Shown here piece by piece: positions 1 through 8,271 of a DNA stretch of 27,944 nucleotides (its first letter is position 1; the number at the start of each line of letters is the position of its first letter). The stretch comes from an uncultured Clostridia bacterium. Its GTDB lineage: Bacteria > Bacillota > Clostridia > Oscillospirales > Ruminococcaceae. The DNA lies in NCBI GenBank assembly GCA_937893735.1, contig CALBGD010000355.1, positions 1 through 27,944 of the forward strand. Reading direction: 5' to 3'. The translations under genes and the position numbers were made by a program. The notes beneath the pieces are model-generated. The model saw only the letters and a list, made by a program, of their open reading frames with translations, did no database searches and was not told where the DNA came from.

Positions 1-54
1 ACCCCCGACCTGCTGATTACAAATCAGCTGCTCTACCAGCTGAGCTACACCAGC
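1..54 (-). tRNA. tRNA-Thr (TGT anticodon), 3' part cut by window edge
   Basis: Read on the minus strand, the tRNA begins GCTGGTGTAGCTCAG at position 54. A D-arm follows, then an anticodon arm with stem GCTGA/TCAGC and loop TTTGTAA, which gives anticodon TGT for threonine. The variable region and the start of the T-arm (GTCGGGGGT) run off the window at position 1, so the T-loop, the 3' acceptor strand and any encoded CCA are not visible. A consensus promoter lies about 50 bases upstream. Confidence 0.95.
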
Positions 55-106
55 GAGAAAAGCACATCAGTCATTTGAATTATCTCTTGTTCCTGACGAC
101 TTGTAT

Positions 107-135
107 ATTATAGCACATTATTTCAGCTTTGTCAA
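107..135 (-). promoter_or_regulatory. Sigma-A promoter of the tRNA-Thr gene
   Basis: On the minus strand a perfect -35 TTGACA (135-130) is followed by 17 bases and a perfect -10 TATAAT (112-107), with an extended TGC just before the -10. Transcription would start near position 100, about 45 bases before the tRNA 5' end. A full-consensus promoter is typical of stable RNA genes. Confidence 0.9.
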
Positions 136-173
136 GTGCTTTTTGAAAAAAATCTGAGTTTTTTCGAACTTTT

Positions 174-416
174 TTATCTGTCCGTGAATTCAATGCGCAG
201 TTCCATGTCCCGCGCCTGCTGATAGACTGCCCTCAGGCGGCACAGCACGGCGTTTTCCTCGTATATCAGGGCGTCTATTTCCTCATTGCTGTCGGCGAAA
301 TCGAAGCAGGTGCGTATCTGCGAAAGCCTGTCCACCAGCGCGGAGTACTCCCGCATGAGCTCTCGCCCGCGCAGGTCGTCCGCAGAGGGACGGCGGTTCA
401 GTAGATTTTTCAGCAT
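174..416 (-). CDS. Small DUF2508/YaaL-like protein
   Basis: This gene encodes an 80-residue, highly charged and probably all-helical soluble protein with no signal peptide. The spacing of its residues (a CFDFADSNEEIDALIYEENA stretch in the middle, then RLRAVYQQA) matches my memory of the DUF2508 family, small Firmicute proteins of unknown function; that assignment is from pattern only. The start is the ATG at 416, because AAAGGAG sits 5 bases upstream; the GTG at 431 would lie inside or before this ribosome binding site. It is the last protein gene of a minus-strand series (phosphatase, 76-residue protein, TraB lipoprotein), 57 bases after the TraB gene, and is followed by the tRNA promoter. 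No function can be assigned. Confidence 0.75.
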   Translation of the reverse strand: MLKNLLNRRPSADDLRGRELMREYSALVDRLSQIRTCFDFADSNEEIDALIYEENAVLCRLRAVYQQARDMELRIEFTDR

Positions 417-473
417 AGCGGCTCCTTTCACATTTTAAGCTGTATGCTGAAATATATTCTGGCCGCCGCCGGA

Positions 474-1463
474 TTATGCCGCCTCGTCCGCCTGATTTTC
501 CGGGCGTATCTCGCTTACGGTATAGCCTGCGTCCTCAAGAAGCGTGATTATCGAGGGCTCGGCGTAGAAATGCATTGTTCCCACAAATACGAACCCAAGC
601 TCCCCGGATTTCAGGCTGTCGGTGATGAAATCCGCCATGAGCTTCTGGCGGGAAGTGTACATCATGTCGTAGTACTCCTCCCAGTCCGAGAGGTTGTCCA
701 CGGTGTCCGGGTCGTAGACTGAAAGTTCCCTGAAAAATTCATCGTCAAAGCTGCTCCATGCGGCGTACAGCTCCCTGGTGTCCTCTGCCTGAGCCGCGAT
801 GTTGTCGTCGCCAACGCACTCCGCCAGAGTTGAAAGCTGAATGCTCATCGGAATGTTTCCCATCATCTTGTACTGAGCCTCGCCGCCCTCTATCTCGCGT
901 ATTTCTTTTCTGCCGCTGTGCGCGAGCTCCAGAAACAGGCTCTCCGTGCCGTAGGAAGTGTCCAGCCCGGATTCGTCAGTCACCAGACCGCTGGCGGCGG
1001 ACGCCCAGAAAAACGGGCAGAAATACTCCATGCCCTGCTGGTATATTCCCTTTTCGGTGAAGTATGCAAGCGTTTCCGCGTAGGAATCCCCGAGGAGCTG
1101 TTCTGCTGTGGCGTCCTCCAGCCGGAGGTAAGCGGCGCATTTCCTCTGGAGGGAAGCGTTCTGCGAAAACGCCTGAGTGTCCATCTCGGGAGCCGCCCAT
1201 GTGCTGTTGCTGAACGCTTCAAGCACATAGTCAGGGTACTTCGTGTCTGCATTTCCCGCGTGCATACTGCCCAGCATGAATATCTGCGCGCCGGTGGAGC
1301 TGTCCTCCACCACCCAGAAAGGCGGAGTCACGCAGTCCTCCTGAGCCGACGGAGTGAGGTCAACGGCGAGCGGCTCATTGGGCTCAGCGTGGGAGCAGCC
1401 CGCCAGAAGCCCTGCCGCAAGAACAGCCGCCATAGAGCGGAAAAAAGCGCTTATCCGTTTCAT
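474..1463 (-). CDS. TraB/GumN-family lipoprotein
   Basis: This gene encodes a 329-residue exported lipoprotein. Residues 1-23 form a signal peptide (MKR, hydrophobic core, lipobox LLAGC with Cys23), so the mature protein should be anchored to the outer face of the membrane. The rest fits the TraB/GumN (PrgY-like) family: an early GSMH motif at about residues 65-68, an acidic PEMD around 92-95, and a late VGTMHF motif near the C-terminus. These His and Glu positions are the family's proposed metalloprotease-like residues. Family members have been linked to peptide or pheromone inactivation, but the substrate here is unknown. The start at 1463 is chosen because it gives a proper signal peptide; a longer reading to 1571 would put 36 Arg-rich residues in front. 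Its start overlaps the stop of the upstream 76-residue gene as TGATG, indicating translational coupling. Confidence 0.85.
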   Translation of the reverse strand: MKRISAFFRSMAAVLAAGLLAGCSHAEPNEPLAVDLTPSAQEDCVTPPFWVVEDSSTGAQIFMLGSMHAGNADTKYPDYVLEAFSNSTWAAPEMDTQAFSQNASLQRKCAAYLRLEDATAEQLLGDSYAETLAYFTEKGIYQQGMEYFCPFFWASAASGLVTDESGLDTSYGTESLFLELAHSGRKEIREIEGGEAQYKMMGNIPMSIQLSTLAECVGDDNIAAQAEDTRELYAAWSSFDDEFFRELSVYDPDTVDNLSDWEEYYDMMYTSRQKLMADFITDSLKSGELGFVFVGTMHFYAEPSIITLLEDAGYTVSEIRPENQADEAA

Positions 1464-1693
1464 CACTCTGCCTCTGAGAGCCTGCCGAAGCAGTCGGCGC
1501 AGGCTTCCTCCTCGGAGCCGTAGTCGCTGAGCTCCATGCGGCTGCCGTTCTCGCTGTAATATACCAGCCATCTGCCGCCCTCGTTGGTGAGGCAGATACG
1601 CTGCTCCTCGTCCTCGCCGGAGCCGCAGATATTATAATAGTAGTGCGGTATGTCCAGCTCAAAAAGCCGGGTCTGTAATTCCTGTACTGTCAT
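1463..1693 (-). CDS. Small acidic protein coupled to the TraB lipoprotein
   Basis: The product is a 76-residue, acidic, soluble protein without signal peptide or membrane segment. It has a Tyr-rich N-terminal patch (HYYYNI), then a segment reading RWLVYYSENGSRMEL, then an acidic SEEEAC helix. This WxVYY...G...E.A layout recalls small immunity-type or SMI1/Imm-like proteins, but I do not recognise a family with confidence. The start ATG has GGAGG four bases upstream. The stop codon overlaps the start of the TraB lipoprotein gene (TGATG), so the two products are probably made together. The gene lies 63 bases downstream of the histidine phosphatase gene and may share its transcript; a TATAAT hexamer at 1742-1737 lacks a good -35. 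Confidence 0.7.
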   Translation of the reverse strand: MTVQELQTRLFELDIPHYYYNICGSGEDEEQRICLTNEGGRWLVYYSENGSRMELSDYGSEEEACADCFGRLSEAE

Positions 1694-1756
1694 ATTTCCT
1701 CCGTTTTTGTCGTCTTGCAGTGAATTGTAGTGGATATTATACTATGAGTATTTGAT

Positions 1757-2365
1757 TTAGCAGAGACGTCCGCTGATTTCAAACGCGGGACCCTTCTGCC
1801 AGAGGAATGTTGAAAGGAGTATCTCAAATCCCTCGCCGGGGCCGCACATATAGTCGGCAGGGTGTCCTTTCGGGAGTCCGAATCCCGCCAGAAGATTTGT
1901 GATAACTCCGCCGTGGGTGATTACTGCGGCGCGGCTGAGTTCCTTTTTCATCATGTCGCGGAAGATTATATCCAGACCGCTTATGCAGCGCAGGGAGAAA
2001 TCCCCGAACTTTTCGCCGCCGGGAGGACAAGCCTCAGGGCCGCCCTTGAGCCATTCCGTGTATTCCGGGAGCTGCTCCAGCTCTTTCTGGTGTTTTCCCT
2101 CGAATTTGCCGAAATCCATCTCGGCTATCTCGTCCACCTTGGCGAGCTTTATGTGCGGGTAGATTATCTCGGCTGTCTCGACGCAGCGGGTCAGCGGGGA
2201 AGTGTAGACCTGCTCAACATCAGGGTAGATCCCTTTCTTGACGAGCTGGCGTATGTGCTCCGCTCCCTCGGGGCAGAGCGCGAGGTCTGTCTGACCGATG
2301 TACTTTCCGTCGAGATTACCCTGTGTAATTCCGTGCCGGATCAAATACAGATAGTAGTTTTTCAT
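1757..2365 (-). CDS. Histidine phosphatase superfamily protein (GpmB/CobC-like)
   Basis: This gene encodes a 202-residue cytoplasmic protein of the phosphoglycerate-mutase-like histidine phosphatase superfamily. The phosphorylated His lies in LIRHGITQGN near residue 10, followed by the usual GQTDLALCPEGAEH segment. The second active-site His is in AVITHGGV near residue 150, and the conserved Arg is in YTSPLTRCVETA. Family members remove phosphate from small metabolites (for example alpha-ribazole phosphate or phosphoglycerate) and the substrate cannot be read from sequence. The length is normal. Start: ATG at 2365 with GAGAGG about 11 bases upstream. It is the first gene of the leftward group that continues into the 76-residue gene. 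Confidence 0.9.
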   Translation of the reverse strand: MKNYYLYLIRHGITQGNLDGKYIGQTDLALCPEGAEHIRQLVKKGIYPDVEQVYTSPLTRCVETAEIIYPHIKLAKVDEIAEMDFGKFEGKHQKELEQLPEYTEWLKGGPEACPPGGEKFGDFSLRCISGLDIIFRDMMKKELSRAAVITHGGVITNLLAGFGLPKGHPADYMCGPGEGFEILLSTFLWQKGPAFEISGRLC

Positions 2366-2529
2366 TGCGTTTTTTTACCTCTCAGTTATTAAAAAATTCA
2401 TCTGATGTTCGGAGCATTCGTCACTACATTTAGCGGGTAAGTCTGCGGCTTTGACTAAATCCGGACGCCATGCTGAATTATTATGTATAATATCCTATCT
2501 GGCTGTCGATTTTTTGTGAAATATGACAC

Positions 2530-2558
2530 TTTACAAATCGGAATATTCAGTTTATAAT
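2530..2558 (+). promoter_or_regulatory. Sigma-A promoter of the XRE regulator gene
   Basis: TTTACA (2530-2535), a 17-base spacer and a perfect TATAAT (2553-2558). Start of transcription would be near 2565, giving a 55-base leader. The -10 forms an inverted repeat with TATTATA at 2570-2576 (TATAATA, 10-base gap, TATTATA), which could be an autoregulatory operator but may also be chance in an AT-rich region. Confidence 0.85.
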
Positions 2559-2619
2559 ATACGATATGGTATTATAGAAAATCGAAAACCATGGGGAAAT
2601 AAAACTAAGGAGAAAATGT

Positions 2620-3288
2620 ATGAATAAAGACTTCCCTCGTATCATGACGCTGCTGCGTAAAGAACGGGGTCTTAGCCAGAAGCAGGCGGCCGCCGACCTT
2701 GAGGTGACCCAGGCGCTTCTGTCGCATTATGAAAATGGCAAGCGCGAATGCGGACTTGATTTCCTTGTGCGCGCCGCTGATTATTATAATGTTTCCGTGG
2801 ATTATCTGCTCGGGCGCTCGCCCATGAGCACGGGCGCTTCCGTGACCGAACAGCAGCTCCCGGAGAGCTCAGAGACCGAAAAGTACGACGGAGTTCCGTC
2901 AGGGCTTTCGGTGTTCTTTCAGAAAAAGCTGCTCAACAATTCGGTGGATATCCTGTTCGCACTGCTTATCAAGGCGAAGAACTCCGGGCTCTCAAAGTCC
3001 GTGTATACTTATCTGTCGCTGGCGGTTTACCGCTGCTTCCGCATGATTTACAGCTCCGGCAGGAACAATGACGAGCATGGATTCAGCATTCCCGAGGAAA
3101 AAGTCGGTTCGCTGACAACTGCGGCTCTCGCTATCGAGGACGCCCGCGGAAGATCCGCCGGAATATCCGGAGGTTCCGAGGACGAGAAGATAACCACCGC
3201 GCGCATCGAGCAGGAATTTGCAAGCAAGGCGCCGGCGCTCCTCTCCATTGTGAACAGCGCTGAAAAAAGCCTTAACAAGCTCCAGTGA
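2620..3288 (+). CDS. XRE-family DNA-binding regulator
   Basis: This gene encodes a 222-residue regulator. Residues 6-67 are a classic Cro/CI-type helix-turn-helix: RIMTLLRKERGLSQKQAAADL, the recognition region VTQALLSHYENGKRECGLDFL, then AADYYNVSVDYLLGRSP. The remaining 150 residues have no recognised domain. A roughly 60-residue helical segment (about 100-160) containing SVDILFALLIKAKNSGLSK is followed by a low-complexity linker and a C-terminal helix. It lacks the Ala-Gly cleavage motif and Ser/Lys dyad of LexA/CI-type self-cleaving repressors as far as I can see. Start: ATG with AAGGAG upstream. The gene is a single unit with its own promoter and terminator. Target genes are unknown; autoregulation is plausible. 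Confidence 0.92.
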   Translation: MNKDFPRIMTLLRKERGLSQKQAAADLEVTQALLSHYENGKRECGLDFLVRAADYYNVSVDYLLGRSPMSTGASVTEQQLPESSETEKYDGVPSGLSVFFQKKLLNNSVDILFALLIKAKNSGLSKSVYTYLSLAVYRCFRMIYSSGRNNDEHGFSIPEEKVGSLTTAALAIEDARGRSAGISGGSEDEKITTARIEQEFASKAPALLSIVNSAEKSLNKLQ

Positions 3289-3301
3289 AATCGAATATCG
3301 T

Positions 3302-3328
3302 AACGGACAGCTTCGGCTGTCCGTTTTT
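3302..3328 (+). terminator. Rho-independent terminator of the XRE gene
   Basis: A perfect 10-bp stem AACGGACAGC / GCTGTCCGTT closed by a TTCG tetraloop, running into TTTTT. It lies 13 bases after the regulator's stop codon. The T-run overlaps the stop codon of the convergent flippase gene; read on the minus strand there is no T-run, so it mainly stops rightward transcription. Confidence 0.95.
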
Positions 3329-4775
3329 ATTTTGCGGCAGGAGGCTGTTTGTCAGGGGCTGAGCCCTTTCCGGTCTTGCGGCGCAGGAACAGGCTCACCG
3401 CCTGAAGCGCGGTACGGAAGTTCACCGCGCATATCGTAATGAACACCACGCAGTTTATGATGTTCTGTACAGTCTCGTTTGTAAGGCACATTATGGACAC
3501 TGACATTATTCCTATAAGGAGCAGGTTCAGCGCCATTTTCGGGTAGTTGACCTTCATGTAGAGGTACTTCCGGGTGTCTATCGCGCGGAAAATGTAAACC
3601 AGGACGTAGCTTACCAGCGTGGCAAGCGCCGCACCGAGAACCCCCATCGGGGAATTAAGCAGGATAAGGTTGAGAACAACGTTGCTGCCCGCGCCGATAA
3701 CGCTGGATATGAACGAGTGCGTTGTCTTGTTGCAGGCTTCGTAGATGGAGCTCAGGAAGTTGTTGAAGCTCTGGAACACCACCGCCGCCACAAGGAACGG
3801 AACATAGATATACGCTCCCTCGAAGCCCTTTCCGCCGAAGAACGGCATGATTATCGGACGGAGCACCAGAAGGATACCGGCGGCGGCAATGTACATTACC
3901 GTCTGCATCATGCTGAACACATTCGAGTAGAACTCGCTTATCTTGCGGGAATTACGCTCGGATATCGCGGACATGTGCCACGCCTGCGAGAAAATGCCTA
4001 CAACGATAGCCGCGAGATTCGGGAACTTGAACGCAAAGGAATACACGCCGTTTGCGGCGCTTCCGTGGATAGCCGTTACCATGAACGTATCCGAAACGTT
4101 GATTATCCACCACATGACCGTGGTAGGCATCAGCGGGATACTGTAATGTATCATGGACTTTGCAAGCATCGGGTCGTTCCCGAACGGGCGGTACTGCTTA
4201 TACAGCCTTGCGCGCCACGTCAGGAATATTATCGAGATAAGGTCGCCGAGGGAAACCGACAGCACATATCCCACAACGCCCATCTTGAATACTCCCAGCA
4301 GGAGCAGATTCAGCAATATCACGGATATCGTGGTCAGTATGCCGTCTATCGCGAACAGCTTTACATGACCGCGCGCACGGACATAGATGGCGCATATTCC
4401 CTTTATGCTTCCGGTCGCGACGTACATATATATCAGCCACTGGTAGCCACTCAGCATGGGTATCAGCCCGACCAGCGGCACAGCCGCCGCAAACAGCACC
4501 AGACCGATTATTGCCACATTCAGACCTATCGACAGGACGTGTTTGCCATTGTTCGCCTTGTCGAGGGCATAGCGAAGCACACCCTCGTTTATCGAGAGCG
4601 TTACCACAGATATCAGCAGCGAAGAGGCGTTGATGATATTGTTTACATCGCCGAATCCGTCGGTGCCCAGCATACTCGTGTAGAATTTCAGCATTACATA
4701 CACAAGTATCTTGGAACCGAACTGACCTATCGCCAGAATTATGGTATTGCTTGCCAGAGTCTGGTATTTATTCAT
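3327..4775 (-). CDS. Lipid-linked oligosaccharide flippase, MOP superfamily (Wzx-like)
   Basis: This gene encodes a 482-residue integral membrane protein with about 12-14 hydrophobic segments spread from residue 8 to residue 465, and a short basic cytoplasmic tail ending in Lys/Pro/Ala. The opening (NTIILAIGQFGSKILVYVMLKFYTSML) and the repeated two-helix units fit the polysaccharide transport/MOP flippase family, whose members move lipid-linked sugars across the membrane for capsule, teichoic acid or glycan synthesis. No glycosyltransferases are nearby, so the substrate is unknown. It is the last gene of the rlmB - pseudo-ATPase - tadA - flippase series, 25 bases after tadA. Start: the ATG at 4775 with a weak GAAAG ribosome binding site. 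Confidence 0.85.
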   Translation of the reverse strand: MNKYQTLASNTIILAIGQFGSKILVYVMLKFYTSMLGTDGFGDVNNIINASSLLISVVTLSINEGVLRYALDKANNGKHVLSIGLNVAIIGLVLFAAAVPLVGLIPMLSGYQWLIYMYVATGSIKGICAIYVRARGHVKLFAIDGILTTISVILLNLLLLGVFKMGVVGYVLSVSLGDLISIIFLTWRARLYKQYRPFGNDPMLAKSMIHYSIPLMPTTVMWWIINVSDTFMVTAIHGSAANGVYSFAFKFPNLAAIVVGIFSQAWHMSAISERNSRKISEFYSNVFSMMQTVMYIAAAGILLVLRPIIMPFFGGKGFEGAYIYVPFLVAAVVFQSFNNFLSSIYEACNKTTHSFISSVIGAGSNVVLNLILLNSPMGVLGAALATLVSYVLVYIFRAIDTRKYLYMKVNYPKMALNLLLIGIMSVSIMCLTNETVQNIINCVVFITICAVNFRTALQAVSLFLRRKTGKGSAPDKQPPAAK

Positions 4776-4800
4776 GTGTCGGATTTCTTTCGTTTAATTG

Positions 4801-5256
4801 TTATTTATCCCGGAGCTCCCGGAAAAAATCCGTAAGTATCGCGCCGCACTGCTCCATGAGTATACGGCTGCGCACGAACGGGATATGCGTAAATCGCTCC
4901 TCAAACAGATTCACAACTGAAGCGCAGGCGCCGTTCTTGTCGTCAAATGCGCCATAGACCAGCCTTTTCAGCCGGGAATTCATTATAGCACCGGCGCACA
5001 TAGGGCATGGCTCCAGCGTGACGTACAGGGTGCAGTCGGTGAGCCGCCAGCTCCCGAGAGCCTTTGCTGCCTGCTCTATCGCCAGAATTTCGGCGTGGGC
5101 GGTGGGCGACTGGAGCTTTTCCCGGAGGTTGTAGCCCTCGCCGATGACGCTCCCGTCCGGGGCGACGACTATCGCGCCGACCGGGCATTCGCCAAGGTCA
5201 AACGCGCGGCGCGCCAGCTCCAGGGCCTTGGTCATGTATTCTTCGTCTAAGGTCAT
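4801..5256 (-). CDS. tadA: tRNA adenosine(34) deaminase TadA
   Basis: This gene encodes a 151-residue cytidine-deaminase-fold enzyme that converts A34 to inosine in tRNA-Arg(ACG), allowing decoding of CGN codons. The zinc site is complete: HAE at residues 54-56 (His54 ligand, Glu56 proton shuttle) and PCPMC at 83-87 (two Cys ligands). The C-terminal part VYGAFDDKNGACASVVNLF is typical of TadA rather than of free-nucleoside deaminases. The length is normal. It starts 1 base after the stop codon of the upstream 994-residue gene, so it is likely translated by coupling, and it precedes the flippase gene. Confidence 0.96.
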   Translation of the reverse strand: MTLDEEYMTKALELARRAFDLGECPVGAIVVAPDGSVIGEGYNLREKLQSPTAHAEILAIEQAAKALGSWRLTDCTLYVTLEPCPMCAGAIMNSRLKRLVYGAFDDKNGACASVVNLFEERFTHIPFVRSRILMEQCGAILTDFFRELRDK

Positions 5257-5257
5257 G

Positions 5258-8242
5258 CTATATCCGCCTGAGGGACTGTACGATAATGGTCAGAATGAGC
5301 CATACCACGTTGTATGCAACTATCCAGAAACTGTTCAGGAACGCATAATTCTTGAACAGCGCAAAAATGAACACCAGCAGCACGCCAAGCGCAATGCCGA
5401 ATATCTCCATTATGCAGCCCATCTTGATACGCTCGTTGAGCGCCTTTGCTCCGCTTATCGCGGAAGCAAGGGAGGAGAAAGTACCGTCGCAGGAGACAGC
5501 CGCGCTGCCCTTTCCGGCGTACTTTGTGTGCTCGTCGAACAGGTCGTGGGTCTCGGCGGGGAGGATACGGACATTCTCCGGGTCGATGTCGAACAGCTCG
5601 GATACCACGCCCTCGCTGAGCGCGCCGTCCACCGTCTTTATCAGAAGGCTCACGCCGTTCCTTGCAAGGCGGCGCACCTGCTCCTTTACCTGCGGATTCG
5701 CTGAGAGTGAAACGAAGAACAGCATACAAACCTCGCCGGCAACGGAAAGGTAAACCACCTCGTCGCCGTTTTTGTTCAGCCCGGTTACTTTCTTAGTGTC
5801 GGGAACTGCGATACCGTGGGACTTCATGTGCTCGCGTGTTCCCATGAGCAGCCGTCTGCTGCCTATCCAGCCGGAAACGCCGAGACCGCTCTCGTATACG
5901 CAGTTGGAGACCTTTTTCAGCAGCGCCTGCTGATAGTTCAGCATATTGAACATAGGGTCTGCGAGAATGCTGTCGGAGGCTACCGCCAGGCTCGCGCCGT
6001 AGATTATGGCCTCGTCCAGCGTGATGGCAGGGGAGCCGTTGCTTCCGTTCTTGTTGTAGTACATATTGCGTACAGCCACAGAGCCGGTGGGGAACAGCGT
6101 TTTAGCCTCCACCAGAACGGAGTTGACATCGCTGAAATCCTCGACTGCGCTGCACCCGAGGATAGCCGCGCGGCGCTGACCAGTCTTTCTGGAGGCGCTG
6201 AGCATAGGCAGCATTACGATGAGCGCTCCGGTGAATGTAGCGCCCATGCAGAGAACTGCGGAGAACACCGTTGCGGCGAACGACCACTGATTCATGATGT
6301 TGGTGTTGCCGGATTCAACGAAGAAGCCCAGGGCTCCGCCGACAACTGAAAGCCCGAGGGTAACGGGCGTAAGAACGCGGGAAAGCCTGTCGGAAGCGTC
6401 CTCGCAGTAGGTGGAGATGATGAAGTCGCAGAGCATTTCTGTCTTGCGCATGGAGGCAACCACCGGGAAACCATCAACAGCGCCCCGGGCGAGCTGTTCT
6501 GCGTCCTCGCCGTCGGTGTATTCAACAAAGTACTTTTCGCTGTCGCCGGAGATGAACCGGAAATTGTTCTTTGCGGCGCTGACGGTGCAGAGCTTCGAAA
6601 CAGTGTTGAAGCAGAGCGCTATCATAGATACCAGCAGATAGGAGAACGAGCGGTTCATGGCGAGGTAGTTAGTTTCCGCCAGATACATTATTATGGCAAG
6701 GAGCGCGCCGATATGCGCAATGGAGCACAGCGTGTCGCCGTCAGGCTTGCCCTTTATCAGGCGCGAGAAGCCGTTGGTGATGACGCTGGAGCAGGCTCCG
6801 AAGCTCAGAATGCCGATGGTCAGGTTGGTGTAAAGGAAGATATCCGGCTTGATGAGCTCGCTTAAAATCGGCACGGAATCTATCTTGAAGAAATAGAATA
6901 TCGCAGCAACAGCCGCCGCGGCGGTCAGCAGCAGGAGGATAGTCAGTCGTCCTGCAAGGCCCTTTCCTGCCTTTCCAAGACGGTCAACGATAACGTTCTC
7001 GTCGTCAAGGTCGATTATCTCGTCCTCTTCGTCCTCGTCATCGTCCTCCGGCTCTTCCTCGTTTTCGTCTATCTCGTCGTCGATGTCCTGAAGCATGAAG
7101 TTGGACACGCGGCGCTTCTTGCGTGCCGCGAGAGCCTCAGCCTCGCGCACTGCCTGTACCGGGTCGGATTTCGGCAGTATGCTGGTGTCGATTATCTTTT
7201 TGTCGTAGTCAATATTGAGAGAGCGCGGCGGAACTGCCTTTTCGGTCTCAATATCAGACAGGGTGAGGGTGCGCTCCTCGGCGATGTTCTTCTCGCGCTG
7301 CTCCTTCAGCTTCTGGTTGAGGGAGGCAACGAGCGCTTCGCTTCCGCGGTTATCCTTTTCGGATTTTTTCTGCGCGCCCGGGGTGAAAAGGATCTCGTCA
7401 GCCTTGGACGGGTGTTTCTTGCGGCTGGTAACGGGAGAGTACTCCTTGACGTGCTCGTTCTCTCCGCTGGACATTTTTTTAAGGTCGTTTCCGGAAACAG
7501 CGAGGGTGTCGCCGAGCTCGTCCGGCTGTTCTGCGGAGTTTTTCAGCTCGTCAACAGCCTTTTCGCGGGATTCCATGGGATTCAGGGAATCCATGAGCTC
7601 TTCCGGCTCCTCGGCTGCCTTGTCGGCGGCGAGAAGAGCCCGGTTTATTTCCTCAATGCGCTTCATTTTCCGGAGCTGCTGGGTCTCCGTGGTAACAAGG
7701 TCGCTGCGGGTGTGGAAGATGATATCGTCATCGGCGGCGCCGGTGACTGTTGGCTTTACAAAGGGCTGTACGTGTTCGTCCTCGGATCGTACTTCCTTTG
7801 CAAAGCGCTTTGAAGCCTCCTGCGGGGAGGAAAGCTCTGATGTATAGCCGGAGTGTTCCGCTCGTTTCGCGGAAAACTGCACGTTCTGCTCTTCGCGTTC
7901 TTTTTCAGGGCGTTTCTGACTGCGCTTTTCTTCCTCGGCACGCAGCCTTGCTTCCTTTTCGCGGCGCTTGGCTTCTTCCTCTTCCTTTTTGCGGTTAAGG
8001 CGGGCGCGGCGCTGCTCGGTCCCCTCGGAGGCGCGGCGTATGCTTTCGGCGCGGCGGAGGTTCTCCTCTTCTTCAGAAATCTCCTCTTCGGGCTTTTCCT
8101 CCGGCATACGGGTGGAGCTGTGAACATAGCCCTTTAGCTCGTCGCCGATTATTTCGGTAACGCTCTCGGTGGATTTCGGCGTGTCGCCGCGCTTGTGATC
8201 TATTTCAGCCAGAATATCGTCAATGCTGTACTTGTCAGACAT
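5258..8242 (-). CDS. Degenerate P1B-type ATPase-like membrane protein with long charged N-terminus
   Basis: The 994-residue product has two halves. Residues 1-425 are cytoplasmic and charged: Lys/Arg/Glu coiled coil at about 48-120, disordered linkers, then an acidic run at 385-416. Residues 430-994 hold about eight membrane segments and follow the layout of a copper-type P-ATPase; compare GFSRLIKGKPDGDTL (491-505) with GFRALFKGAPNMDTL in the CopA of this same window. Catalytic signatures are lost: CPC becomes FTG (670-672), DKTGT becomes EAKTL (712-716), SEHPLA becomes SDSILA, TGDN becomes TVDG (870-873) and GDGIND becomes CDGTFS. The actuator domain is shortened with no TGES. The fold is kept but phosphorylation should be impossible, so a structural or regulatory role is inferred. 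Start ATG has AGGAG upstream. It lies between rlmB (29-base gap) and tadA (1 base). Confidence 0.8.
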   Translation of the reverse strand: MSDKYSIDDILAEIDHKRGDTPKSTESVTEIIGDELKGYVHSSTRMPEEKPEEEISEEEENLRRAESIRRASEGTEQRRARLNRKKEEEEAKRREKEARLRAEEEKRSQKRPEKEREEQNVQFSAKRAEHSGYTSELSSPQEASKRFAKEVRSEDEHVQPFVKPTVTGAADDDIIFHTRSDLVTTETQQLRKMKRIEEINRALLAADKAAEEPEELMDSLNPMESREKAVDELKNSAEQPDELGDTLAVSGNDLKKMSSGENEHVKEYSPVTSRKKHPSKADEILFTPGAQKKSEKDNRGSEALVASLNQKLKEQREKNIAEERTLTLSDIETEKAVPPRSLNIDYDKKIIDTSILPKSDPVQAVREAEALAARKKRRVSNFMLQDIDDEIDENEEEPEDDDEDEEDEIIDLDDENVIVDRLGKAGKGLAGRLTILLLLTAAAAVAAIFYFFKIDSVPILSELIKPDIFLYTNLTIGILSFGACSSVITNGFSRLIKGKPDGDTLCSIAHIGALLAIIMYLAETNYLAMNRSFSYLLVSMIALCFNTVSKLCTVSAAKNNFRFISGDSEKYFVEYTDGEDAEQLARGAVDGFPVVASMRKTEMLCDFIISTYCEDASDRLSRVLTPVTLGLSVVGGALGFFVESGNTNIMNQWSFAATVFSAVLCMGATFTGALIVMLPMLSASRKTGQRRAAILGCSAVEDFSDVNSVLVEAKTLFPTGSVAVRNMYYNKNGSNGSPAITLDEAIIYGASLAVASDSILADPMFNMLNYQQALLKKVSNCVYESGLGVSGWIGSRRLLMGTREHMKSHGIAVPDTKKVTGLNKNGDEVVYLSVAGEVCMLFFVSLSANPQVKEQVRRLARNGVSLLIKTVDGALSEGVVSELFDIDPENVRILPAETHDLFDEHTKYAGKGSAAVSCDGTFSSLASAISGAKALNERIKMGCIMEIFGIALGVLLVFIFALFKNYAFLNSFWIVAYNVVWLILTIIVQSLRRI

Positions 8243-8271
8243 TTCTCTCTCTCCTAATATTTTATGCGGTG

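Noticed and set aside
2451..2491. TTGACT and TATAAT as an upstream promoter for the XRE gene
   Set aside because: The spacing is 29 bases, far from the 16-18 needed; the promoter at 2530-2558 is much better.
3717..4835. A 372-codon plus-strand reading frame opposite the flippase gene
   Set aside because: It is rich in His, Tyr and Arg with no recognisable domain, which is what the antisense of a membrane-protein gene looks like. The minus-strand frame is a clear MOP flippase.
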